DNA from: Flavobacteriales bacterium
GTDB taxonomy: Bacteria; Bacteroidota; Bacteroidia; Flavobacteriales_D; Sanyastnellaceae
Direction: 5' to 3'
Assembly (NCBI GenBank): GCA_015663855.1
Contig: DQRJ01000049.1
Span: 1-12,013, forward strand
DNA length: 12,013 nucleotides
Position 1 is the first letter of the stretch. Every line of letters starts with the position of its first letter. The position numbers and the translations under genes are program-made. Below are positions 1 through 6,770 of this stretch, piece by piece. The notes beneath the pieces are model-generated. The model had not been told where the DNA came from. It made no database searches and saw only the letters and a list, made by a program, of their open reading frames with translations.

Positions 1-972
1 GTGGGGCCTGACGCTATTTACGTTAACGCGATGGCAACTCCTGTAGCTTGTACTGACGATTCTAACGGAATTGTTTCATGGGCACCAGTCGGAGGAGTAG
101 GTAACTTCACTGTATCAGTGTCTGATTCTACTTTAACGGGATCAACTTTCAGTGATTTGTCTCCTGGTACATACACTGTTCTAGTTACAGACGGCAACGG
201 GTGTACAAACAGTGAGGATGTTGAAGTTATGAATGCTGTAGCTGTTGTTGCTACTTCGACTTCAGTTTCTGTTAGCTGTAACGGTTCTTTAGATGGTGAA
301 GTGACTGTTGATGCAACAGGAGGAACAGGTTCATACCAATACAGTGATAACGGAAATACTTTCCTTGCTAGCAACGTGTTTGATGATCTAGCTGCTGGAG
401 ACTATACTTTCTACGCGCAAGATGAAAATGGTTGTATTGCTGAGGCAGAAGCTATGGTTACGGAGCCAGACCCACTCGTAATTTCTGGTTTCCCTTCAGA
501 GGGTGAAACTACGGGTAATGCTGTAATAGATATCAGTGTGACTGGAGGTACTCCTGCCTATACTTATGAGTGGACTGGTCCAGGTGTTAATGGTACAACT
601 ACTGCTGACATTGACGGTCTAAGTACAGGTACTTACACGGTAGAGGTAACAGATGCTGCTGGATGTTCAGAAGTTGCAGTTTTCAACCTTATTACAGGAG
701 TTTATGAATTAGCTAGTGGAGTTGAAGCTCACATTTACCCTAACCCAAGTACTGGTCTTTTCCAAGTACAATGGGATGGTTTTTCTGGAGGGTCTGTTGA
801 GTATTATGTTATAGACGCTCGAGGTCGTCAAATCTCTCAGGGGGTTTGGGCTAGCGAAGGGTCTTCATTCCTAACAACTCTAGATTTGAGTGGCGTAGAG
901 AACGGTCTTTACCGTCTAAACGTTATTGCAAACGGAATTCCGGCTTCTATTCAGATCGTGAAAGCGAACTAA
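1..972 (+). CDS. T9SS-sorted surface protein with SprB-like repeats (5' partial)
   Basis: This is the C-terminal 323 residues of a secreted or cell-surface protein. The frame is open at the window edge, and the first codon (GTG) sits inside what looks like the end of a previous repeat, so it is not taken as a start. Three SprB-like beta-rich repeats of about 75 residues follow, each with the pattern 'xDGxVTVxxTGGTGxYxY... L..GxYTxxVTDxNGC'. The last about 85 residues carry a T9SS type A sorting domain, with 'IYPNPSTG', a central 'VIDARGRQI' strand and a closing 'LSGVENGLYRLNV'. By family knowledge the protein crosses the outer membrane through the type IX system and the sorting domain is removed or attached at the surface. 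The function of the missing N-terminal part is unknown. Asn codons are mostly AAC (14 of 19), unlike the AAT-rich gene downstream. The only lysine visible is the third-last residue. A strong terminator follows 20 bases after the stop. Confidence 0.88.
   Translation: MGPDAIYVNAMATPVACTDDSNGIVSWAPVGGVGNFTVSVSDSTLTGSTFSDLSPGTYTVLVTDGNGCTNSEDVEVMNAVAVVATSTSVSVSCNGSLDGEVTVDATGGTGSYQYSDNGNTFLASNVFDDLAAGDYTFYAQDENGCIAEAEAMVTEPDPLVISGFPSEGETTGNAVIDISVTGGTPAYTYEWTGPGVNGTTTADIDGLSTGTYTVEVTDAAGCSEVAVFNLITGVYELASGVEAHIYPNPSTGLFQVQWDGFSGGSVEYYVIDARGRQISQGVWASEGSSFLTTLDLSGVENGLYRLNVIANGIPASIQIVKAN
28..700 (+). repeat. three SprB-like protein repeats
   Basis: These are three tandem, diverged repeats at the protein level. 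Each has a 'C-x-(D/G)xxDGxV' opening, a Gly-rich middle, and a closing 'LxxGxYTxxVTDxNGC' strand. The third copy lacks the opening Cys and reads 'GETTGNAVIDISVTGG'. SprB repeats are known from gliding adhesins of Flavobacterium and from many T9SS cargo proteins. The boundaries are approximate. Confidence 0.75.
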
Positions 973-992
973 GAAGAGCAAATATCTTTTAG

Positions 993-1025
993 AAAAGGGG
1001 GAGCCATATGGCCCCCCCTTTTTTT
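993..1025 (+). terminator. Rho-independent terminator of the upstream surface-protein gene
   Basis: GGGGGAGCC (997-1005) pairs with GGCCCCCCC (1010-1018) around an ATAT loop, with one A-C mismatch. The stem is flanked by AAAA on the left and seven T on the right (1019-1025). It lies 20 bases after the stop codon of the first gene and separates it from the next gene. Confidence 0.9.
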
Positions 1026-1097
1026 GTCACAACTTTTTTTTAACATAAAACCAAGCCACCTTTTCGATTTTTCCACGTCTTATATATAACCTAATGT

Positions 1098-1167
1098 TGA
1101 ATTCATCTGAGAAATCAAGTTTTTATGCTCTTTTTGAGTAATAACTTGCAATGAATTCAAGAAATCA
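1098..1167 (+). repeat. paired direct repeat in the leader of the large repeat-protein gene
   Basis: The palindrome TGAATTCA occurs at 1098-1105 and again at 1152-1159. Each copy is followed by GAAATCA, at 1111-1117 and 1161-1167. Both lie upstream of the ATG at 1173, so they could be an operator pair or a chance duplication. No clear TAnnTTTG box or Shine-Dalgarno sequence is visible between 1026 and 1172, which is otherwise AT-rich. Confidence 0.3.
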
Positions 1168-1172
1168 CATTC

Positions 1173-4100
1173 ATGAAACTATTTATACAGTTAACACTAG
1201 CTTTTTCTTTGTTTTTGGGCGTACAGCCCTCAATTTTTTCTCAATACACCCTGACAATTGAGTCATCATCCCCTGCGGTTACCGCAGGAACGGTGTATAG
1301 GTTTTACGTTGACATGACTGACCCGACAGACCGAATGAGTGCTGTTTTTGGAAATGATCAGGATAATCTTGAGATATCTGCTCCAGCAGGTGTGTTTAAT
1401 TCTACCTATAATGCAAGTTGGAGTGCCTCAGGAATTAATGAGGCTTTTTTACCTGTTTTCCCTGAAATGGCAGACGATAGTTATGCAACCATAGGTCTTG
1501 ATGGTCCTGCAAGTAGTTCGGGGATTGTTGGTGCCGCTGACCCATCCGTTGTTGAAGATGCATCTCAACCTATAACACCATTCTTTATTGCTGATGGTTC
1601 AACATTGATGCAAGCAACCACAATTACGGGGGCCTCTTATTATATCCTTAATACCGCCGAAAATGGTCTCCCAGACGCAAATATGAGAGTTCTTATTATG
1701 CAACTGACCACAACGGGGACGGTTTCGGGAACTATCAACTTTCAAGTATTTCCGTTAGGAGTAGGCGCAAACCAAATACAATCTACTGTTGTGTTTGACG
1801 GTGTGGGCACATTTGATCCCGTCGTTGTTGAAGTTCCTGGTTGCATGATTTCAGTTGCATGTAATTATGATCCCCTTGCTACTATAGATGACGGGAGTTG
1901 TGATTTTATTTCTTGTCTGGCATTAGGTTGTACAAATCCTTTGGCCTGTAACTACGATCCACTAGCAGAATATGAAGATGGATCGTGTAATTATCAGACC
2001 CCTCCATATGATTGTGATGGAATTTGCATTAATGATGCTGATGGTGATGGAGTGTGTGATGAATTAGAAGTTTTCGGCTGTACTGATCCAAATGCTTCTA
2101 ACTATGACCCCGATGCAACAGAGGATAATGGTCTATGTCAAACAGGTTTATGCACCCCTGACTTAGACCCTCCGTTTTTCGTTTATTTCCCTGACAGTGT
2201 ATTGCTTTCTTGTGATGAGCTAATGCCTACGCCAGATTTAGACATGGCGATTGCTGCAGATTTCTGTACACCAACTGATGAGGTAATAGTAACTGCTTTA
2301 GATGGACCTTTCGAATATCCATTCGGGTGTCTTCAAAGTTATCTGTGCCCGAGAGAATTCACAGCAACTGACGCTGCTGGTAATACAGTTTCTCAAGTAC
2401 AATGGTTTACGGTGCTAGATACTGAAGCACCGGTTTTCGCACTTCCTTTTGAGACAAGCCTGATAGTAAATGAAGCTTTAGGAGAAACATTACCTATAGC
2501 TGAGGCGTACGTTATTGATGTGTGTGATGCGAATGCTTGTTGGTCTTACGAGGACGTAATTACGCTGGAACAGGTAGGCCTTCAAGTTGTAGAGAGAACT
2601 TATACAGCAGTTGATGGATGTGGCAATACGTCCACGTTTGTACAAACCATCACGATTAATACTGCAAACCTTGGTTGTATGGATGTGCTAGCTTGTAATT
2701 ATGATGTTTTAGCCGATACAGATGATGGTTCTTGTACCTATCCAAACTTAGGAGAGGATTGCAACGGAGTATGTTTAGCTGACACTGACGGCGATGGCGT
2801 GTGTGATGCTGCTGAGGTTGATGGATGTGACGACGCTACAGCTTGCAATTATGATGAATTAGCTACTGAAAATGATGGGACTTGCGAGTTTTGCTCTTGT
2901 TCCGATGCGGGAACAGCAGGGTATGGGTTAGAAGTAGATGTTGTTTTGGAACATACAACAGGAGTATTAGCAGGTCTGACCACATATAGATTATACATCA
3001 CCACTCCTCATACTGACGATTTTCTTTCAGCAATTTTTGGTGATGATCAATATCCATTACACATTACTTCGACAACTAGTTTCTATCAGCACGAATTTGG
3101 CGCAGTCCTTGGGTCAAGCATGAATTCGGCGTTTTACGCGGCTTTTCCTGAGTTGGAATACGATAGTTGGGTGACGATAGGGCTAGATGGACCAGCTGGA
3201 GCGAATGAGTCAATACCACAATTAATAGAAAGCACTAATTTTTCATGGGTGACGCAGTTTGAGGCTGGAGGCAATCTGGATATTGATGATTCTATCGGTG
3301 GCTCTTGGTTCGTGCTAGATCCTCAAGGTACGGATAATGCTTATCCGGATGCTGATCAAAGGATTTTGGTAGCCCAAATCACCACTGACGGCGTTCCTTC
3401 TGGAACGATACACGCTCAGTTTTTTAATCACGGTTCTCAGATGGATGTGTCTAGAATGGAACTTTCATTTGATGGCACAACGGGTACTCAGCCCTCAACT
3501 TGTGGCTGTACGGATATTCTTGCTTGTAACTATTCGCCAGACGTTGACATAGATGATGGATCTTGTTTTTTCGCTGATCCTGGTTACGATTGTGACGGTG
3601 TGTGTTTAGACGATGTAGACGGAGATGGAGTATGTGACCCTTTTGAATTATACGGTTGTACTGACCCGTTAGCTTGTAACTACGCAGATTTCTATACGGA
3701 AGAAGATGGTAGTTGTTTTTATGGATTTGAATTCTACGATTGTGATGGAATTTGTATAAATGATCTTGATGGCGATGGTGTTTGTGATGAACTTGAGATA
3801 CCCGGTTGCACAGATCCACTAGCTTGTAATTTCAATCCTGAAGCTACCGATGATGATGGCTCATGTGGTGGTGATCAAGTAAATGATTTTTGTGTAGGAG
3901 CTTTCGTTATTGAGTGTGGAACGTCTGTTGTAGCTAATAATGAGGAATGTGTCGAGGTTGATGATGTGCCTAGTTGTGCAGGTTTGCCAGCATCTAATCC
4001 ATCAGGAGGGCTTTGGTATTCGTTTGTCGGAACTGGGGGTGAGGTTACTTTAACCACGTGTTCACCTCTCACGACTTTTGATACTTATTTGAGTGTATTT

Positions 4101-5894
4101 GAAGGAGGGTGTGGCGCTTTAACTTGTGTTGTCGGTAATGATGACCAAAGCGAGCCACTATACGATGATCTTTGCGGTGATAACGCATTCGCTTCTACCG
4201 TAGTGTTTAACTCAACCTTAGACGTTGTATACCTTGTGCTGGTTAGTGGAGTTCTTGATGAAATTGGAACTTTCGAGCTTTCTATAAGCTGTGTCATCAA
4301 TGGCTGTACAGATCTGGCTGCATGTAACTACGATCCTTTAGCGACAGTTGAAAATGGTAGTTGTGAATATTTGACATGCGCTGGGTGTATGGACTCGACA
4401 GCATGTAATTATGATGCGACAGCAACGATGTCAGATGGCTCATGCGAATTCGAAACGTGCGCAGGCTGCATGGACGAGATTGCTTGTAACTACAACTCAA
4501 CCTCAACAATACCTGACGACTCGTGTACTTATGCTGAAGAGTTTTACGACTGTGATTCTGTATGTTTAAACGACACCGATGGAGATGGAGTTTGTGACGA
4601 GTTTGAGATTCCCGGTTGTACAGACGAACTAGCATCTAATTTTGATGCTTTCGCTACAGATAACGACGGGTCGTGTGTTTATTGCGATCTAATTGTATCC
4701 GTCACAGAAATCAGTTCGATTCTTTGTTATTCTGACGCATCTGCATCTATCGAGATTACAGTTGAGAATGCGAACAATACCATTCTTTTCTATGAATTGA
4801 ATGGAGAAAGCGTAGAAGGTGCTGTAATTAATAACTTAACAGCCGGTGATTACACTGTCGCTGTTCTTGATGGTCCTACATGTGTAGGGACTGCGAGTAT
4901 AACAATAACTCAACCTAATCTGTTAGTTGCGACGCCTATCGTTGAGGATGTAACATGTTTTGGTCTGAATGATGGTGTTATTACTATCAACTATGAGGGT
5001 GGAGCAGGAGGAGATATGACTTACTACGTTAATGATGTCCCTTCGAGTAACCAAACATTAGACGGATACGCACCTGGAGATTACGCGACTTACGTGTCAG
5101 ATTCTAATGGTTGTATCTCAGATGTAAACACTGTAACTATCATTTCTCCTGATGAGCTAGTGCTTGAGGCGCAGGTTTCAAATGTTCTTTGTAGTGGTGT
5201 TAACGATGGTGAAGTGACGTTGATTGCTACGGGAGGTTCAGGTTTTTATGAGTTTGAATTCTTCGAATCAGGGTTCTCAGATGAAGATATATATTCGAAT
5301 CTGTTAGCTGGCGACTACTATGCTGAAGTCTTGGACTCAAATGGGTGTTACGCAGATTTAAATGTCACAATAGTAGAGCCGGATATGATTTCAATCTCTA
5401 TTGACGTAGTTGAAGCGAGTATTACAGATGAAAGTACTGGAAGTATAGATATTTCTGTCGAGGGTGGGGAAGGAGGTTATACGTTTGTTTGGTATAATGA
5501 ATCAGGCGAAATAGTAGGTAACTCTGAGGATTTATCTGATATACCAGGAGGTCAGTCTTATACTGTTACTGTAACTGACGACAATGGATGCGAGGTTTCT
5601 TCTCCTGAAATTTTAGTTGATGAAGTGGATGGTGTCTCTGAGATTTCGATTTTAGATTTCGCCATTTTCCCTAACCCTGCGAATGACGTTGTAATTCTTA
5701 ATCTTTCAACCCAAACCCAAGATGCCATTATCTCAATCTATGACGCAACGGGAAGACTGATCTTTGAGAAGAATTTATCTGGATCCGCATCCTCAATATC
5801 TTTATCTGTTAGCCAATTCTCTACAGGCGTTTATAATGTGAGAATACAATCTGAAATTGGAGTAGGAGTGAAGCCTCTCTTAATCCAGAGATAG
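1173..5894 (+). CDS. large secreted modular protein: duplicated module, 12 Cys/Asp-rich repeats, SprB repeats, T9SS type A sorting domain
   Basis: Complete 1573-residue protein. Visible in order: signal peptide (1-24, cleavage near 'IFSQ'); module A (25-213); repeats 1-3 (223-327); two HYR-like beta domains (328-500); repeats 4-5 (501 to about 575); module A' (584-771); repeats 6-8 (778 to about 905); PPC-like beta-sandwich (906-1043); repeats 9-12 (1044-1171); four SprB-like repeats (1172-1490); T9SS type A sorting domain (1491-1573) with 'IFPNPAND', 'IYDATGRLI' and 'FSTGVYNVRI'. The family rules imply export by Sec and then T9SS to the outer surface. A role as adhesin or surface filament is inference; no catalytic motif was seen. 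'DxDGDGxCD' motifs in the repeats resemble calcium-binding thrombospondin type 3 loops. I see no lysine between residues 3 and 1532, and only eight arginines before the sorting domain. The ATG start is supported by the signal peptide directly after it. Confidence 0.9.
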   Translation: MKLFIQLTLAFSLFLGVQPSIFSQYTLTIESSSPAVTAGTVYRFYVDMTDPTDRMSAVFGNDQDNLEISAPAGVFNSTYNASWSASGINEAFLPVFPEMADDSYATIGLDGPASSSGIVGAADPSVVEDASQPITPFFIADGSTLMQATTITGASYYILNTAENGLPDANMRVLIMQLTTTGTVSGTINFQVFPLGVGANQIQSTVVFDGVGTFDPVVVEVPGCMISVACNYDPLATIDDGSCDFISCLALGCTNPLACNYDPLAEYEDGSCNYQTPPYDCDGICINDADGDGVCDELEVFGCTDPNASNYDPDATEDNGLCQTGLCTPDLDPPFFVYFPDSVLLSCDELMPTPDLDMAIAADFCTPTDEVIVTALDGPFEYPFGCLQSYLCPREFTATDAAGNTVSQVQWFTVLDTEAPVFALPFETSLIVNEALGETLPIAEAYVIDVCDANACWSYEDVITLEQVGLQVVERTYTAVDGCGNTSTFVQTITINTANLGCMDVLACNYDVLADTDDGSCTYPNLGEDCNGVCLADTDGDGVCDAAEVDGCDDATACNYDELATENDGTCEFCSCSDAGTAGYGLEVDVVLEHTTGVLAGLTTYRLYITTPHTDDFLSAIFGDDQYPLHITSTTSFYQHEFGAVLGSSMNSAFYAAFPELEYDSWVTIGLDGPAGANESIPQLIESTNFSWVTQFEAGGNLDIDDSIGGSWFVLDPQGTDNAYPDADQRILVAQITTDGVPSGTIHAQFFNHGSQMDVSRMELSFDGTTGTQPSTCGCTDILACNYSPDVDIDDGSCFFADPGYDCDGVCLDDVDGDGVCDPFELYGCTDPLACNYADFYTEEDGSCFYGFEFYDCDGICINDLDGDGVCDELEIPGCTDPLACNFNPEATDDDGSCGGDQVNDFCVGAFVIECGTSVVANNEECVEVDDVPSCAGLPASNPSGGLWYSFVGTGGEVTLTTCSPLTTFDTYLSVFEGGCGALTCVVGNDDQSEPLYDDLCGDNAFASTVVFNSTLDVVYLVLVSGVLDEIGTFELSISCVINGCTDLAACNYDPLATVENGSCEYLTCAGCMDSTACNYDATATMSDGSCEFETCAGCMDEIACNYNSTSTIPDDSCTYAEEFYDCDSVCLNDTDGDGVCDEFEIPGCTDELASNFDAFATDNDGSCVYCDLIVSVTEISSILCYSDASASIEITVENANNTILFYELNGESVEGAVINNLTAGDYTVAVLDGPTCVGTASITITQPNLLVATPIVEDVTCFGLNDGVITINYEGGAGGDMTYYVNDVPSSNQTLDGYAPGDYATYVSDSNGCISDVNTVTIISPDELVLEAQVSNVLCSGVNDGEVTLIATGGSGFYEFEFFESGFSDEDIYSNLLAGDYYAEVLDSNGCYADLNVTIVEPDMISISIDVVEASITDESTGSIDISVEGGEGGYTFVWYNESGEIVGNSEDLSDIPGGQSYTVTVTDDNGCEVSSPEILVDEVDGVSEISILDFAIFPNPANDVVILNLSTQTQDAIISIYDATGRLIFEKNLSGSASSISLSVSQFSTGVYNVRIQSEIGVGVKPLLIQR
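1245..1811 (+). repeat. module A, first copy of an unnamed 189-residue domain
   Basis: Residues 25-213 of the large protein. Motifs shared with the second copy (2922-3485), in order: 'YRxYxxxxxxxDxxSAxFGxDQ', 'FPExxxDSxxTIGLDGPA', 'PDAxxRxLxxQxTTxGxxSGTI' and a final 'FDG'. The two copies are 189 and 188 residues long. The predicted content is beta-rich with no Cys. I cannot assign it to a named family. Confidence 0.75.
2154..2672 (+). other. two HYR-like beta domains within the large protein
   Basis: Residues 328-500. The first part has the HYR (hyalin repeat) layout: 'DPPFFVYFPDSVLLSC', a later 'DFC', then 'REFTATDAAGN' and 'DTEAPVF', which also opens the second part. The second ends 'RTYTAVDGCGNTS ... 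QTITI'. HYR domains are immunoglobulin-like folds linked to adhesion. The call rests on motif spacing only. Confidence 0.65.
2922..3485 (+). repeat. module A', second copy of the unnamed domain
   Basis: Residues 584-771. It keeps the motif order of the first copy: 'YRLYITT', 'LSAIFGDDQ', 'FPELEYDSWVTIGLDGPAG', 'PDADQRILVAQITTDG', 'SGTI' and 'FDG'. Identity is clearly below that expected for a recent duplication, so the two copies are old paralogous modules within one chain. It is set between repeat blocks 2 and 3. Confidence 0.75.
3888..4301 (+). other. PPC-like beta-sandwich module within the large protein
   Basis: Residues 906-1043. The pattern 'GLWYSFVGTGGEVTLTTC', 'TTFDTYLSVFEGGCG', 'VGNDDQ' and the closing 'GTFELSISC' resembles bacterial pre-peptidase C-terminal (PPC-like) and related secreted beta-sandwich domains. 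Eleven Cys are visible here, an odd number. The module lies between repeat blocks 3 and 4. Confidence 0.6.
4686..5642 (+). repeat. four SprB-like protein repeats
   Basis: Residues 1172-1490. Copies open with 'CYSDASASIEI', 'CFGLNDGVITI', 'CSGVNDGEVTL' and, without Cys, 'DESTGSIDISVEGG'. They close with 'L.AGDYTVAVLD', 'APGDYATYVSDSNGC', 'LAGDYYAEVLDSNGC' and 'YTVTVTDDNGC'. The sorting domain follows directly, the same order as at the end of the gene at 1-972. Confidence 0.75.
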
Positions 5895-5922
5895 TAAGTC
5901 GAAATTTTATAAGAATTATAAG

Positions 5923-5952
5923 AAATGGTGGGCAATGTGCTCACCATTTTTT
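5923..5952 (+). terminator. Rho-independent terminator after the large repeat-protein gene
   Basis: AAATGGTGGGC (5923-5933) pairs with GCTCACCATTT (5939-5949) with one G-T wobble and a five-base loop, and the T run reaches 5952. It starts 29 bases after the stop. On the minus strand the same hairpin is followed by a weaker TTTCTTATAA, so it may also stop transcripts of the convergent crotonase gene. Confidence 0.85.
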
Positions 5953-6017
5953 ATGCCTAATTCTCACAAAACAAAGTATCCCACCTAGTCTAATCGGCGA
6001 CAAGTTCTATTTCAGCG

Positions 6018-6770
6018 TTATTTCTTAAATGCCTTTATGGCATCGCGAGTGAAGTCACTCAAAACTAGTCGTCCTGATATAGCGGCCCTTTCTTTGAGCA
6101 ATTCGCCCCAGTTCTGGGTTCCACTCCAAAGAACGCTCTTCAATTCTCTCATGGCTTCAGGTGAGCTAGAGGCGAGGCGAGACGTTAGCGACTCAATAGC
6201 CGAGTCCATTTCCTCCACTGTAGAGTAGACCTCGCTGTAAAGTCCGTGCTGAGCAGCCCATTCGGCAGTTTTCCAAGACGCGGCATCAATAGTTAACTGA
6301 GCGAACCCAGATGTTCCGAGCTTTCGTTCAACAGCCGGCCCTACTACAAACGGTCCGATACCTATAGCAAGTTCCGATAGCTTTACCGAGGCGAACTTTG
6401 TAGCATAACAGTGATCTACTGCGGCCGCCAAACCTACTCCGCCTCCCACTGCTTTACCCTGAACTCTACCTATTACGAATTTCGGACAAGTGCGAATCGC
6501 GTTTATTACGTTCGCAAATCCCGAGAAGAACTCTAAGCCCTCCTGCTCGTTTTCGATAGCCATAAGTTCATCGAAACTTGCCCCCGCGCAGAAAGCTCGG
6601 TCGCCTTCTGACTTCAGGACTACAACTTTTACTTCGGAATCGAGTCCCGCACTTTTTATTGCGTCCGCAATTTCTGCGAGAATCGTACCGGGCAAGCTAT
6701 TTGACGCCGGATGAAAGAACGAGACAGTGCAAATTCCATCAAGGGTCTCAGATTTAACGAAACCGTCCAT
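6018..6770 (-). CDS. crotonase-family protein (enoyl-CoA hydratase/isomerase type)
   Basis: 250 residues, normal for a single-domain crotonase, cytoplasmic. The first oxyanion-hole segment is 'AFCAGASFDEL' (59-69); the second is 'GKAVGGGVGL' (105-114). The position equivalent to catalytic Glu144 of rat enoyl-CoA hydratase is Gly113, while the Glu164 equivalent is kept as Glu133 in 'LSELAIGIGP'. One catalytic Glu is therefore missing, as in crotonases with 'GGGVGL', including some annotated as methylglutaconyl-CoA hydratases. Straight-chain enoyl-CoA hydratase activity should not be assumed. Its ATG overlaps the TAA of citrate synthase by one base (TAATG), which implies translational coupling and fixes the start. 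Substrate unknown; branched-chain amino acid breakdown is one possibility. Confidence 0.88.
   Translation of the reverse strand: MDGFVKSETLDGICTVSFFHPASNSLPGTILAEIADAIKSAGLDSEVKVVVLKSEGDRAFCAGASFDELMAIENEQEGLEFFSGFANVINAIRTCPKFVIGRVQGKAVGGGVGLAAAVDHCYATKFASVKLSELAIGIGPFVVGPAVERKLGTSGFAQLTIDAASWKTAEWAAQHGLYSEVYSTVEEMDSAIESLTSRLASSSPEAMRELKSVLWSGTQNWGELLKERAAISGRLVLSDFTRDAIKAFKK

Larger units (their letters stand above)
1839..4685 (+). repeat. twelve Cys/Asp-rich 'GCTDPxACNYDPxA' repeats in four blocks
   Basis: Repeat starts are at 1839, 1926, 2076 | 2673, 2823 | 3504, 3654, 3804 | 4302, 4383, 4464, 4614; bars mark where globular modules intervene. The core is 'GCTDPLACNYDPxAxxxDGSC'. Five copies (2, 4, 6, 7, 11) continue with 'YDCDGxCxNDxDGDGxCDExE'. 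All five are exactly 50 residues from start to next start, with Cys at repeat positions 2, 8, 21, 30, 34 and 44. Copies 9 and 10 are the 27-residue short form with four Cys. Even Cys counts suggest disulfides within a repeat. The DxDGDG loop suggests calcium binding. The repeats occur only between folded modules, as a linker would. Confidence 0.88.

Noticed and set aside
18..374. Minus-strand open frame opposite the first surface-protein gene.
   Set aside because: It mirrors SprB-repeat coding DNA, has low complexity (Thr/Val/Ser-rich), and shows no start signal or family match.
3451..4635. Several open frames on the minus strand opposite the repeat region (for example 3451-3819, 3875-4072, 4085-4300, 4297-4635).
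   Set aside because: They are antisense to a clear secreted protein. Their His/Arg/Leu-rich composition mirrors the Asp/Cys-rich repeats and has no recognisable domain.
1839..4685. Periodic DNA similarity at 81 and 150 base spacing considered as a CRISPR-like or satellite array.
   Set aside because: The period is that of a protein repeat in an open frame. Units differ at synonymous sites and there are no constant repeats with unique spacers.
6037..6714. Plus-strand open frames inside the crotonase gene.
   Set aside because: They are shadows of a well-supported minus-strand gene with a full crotonase motif set.
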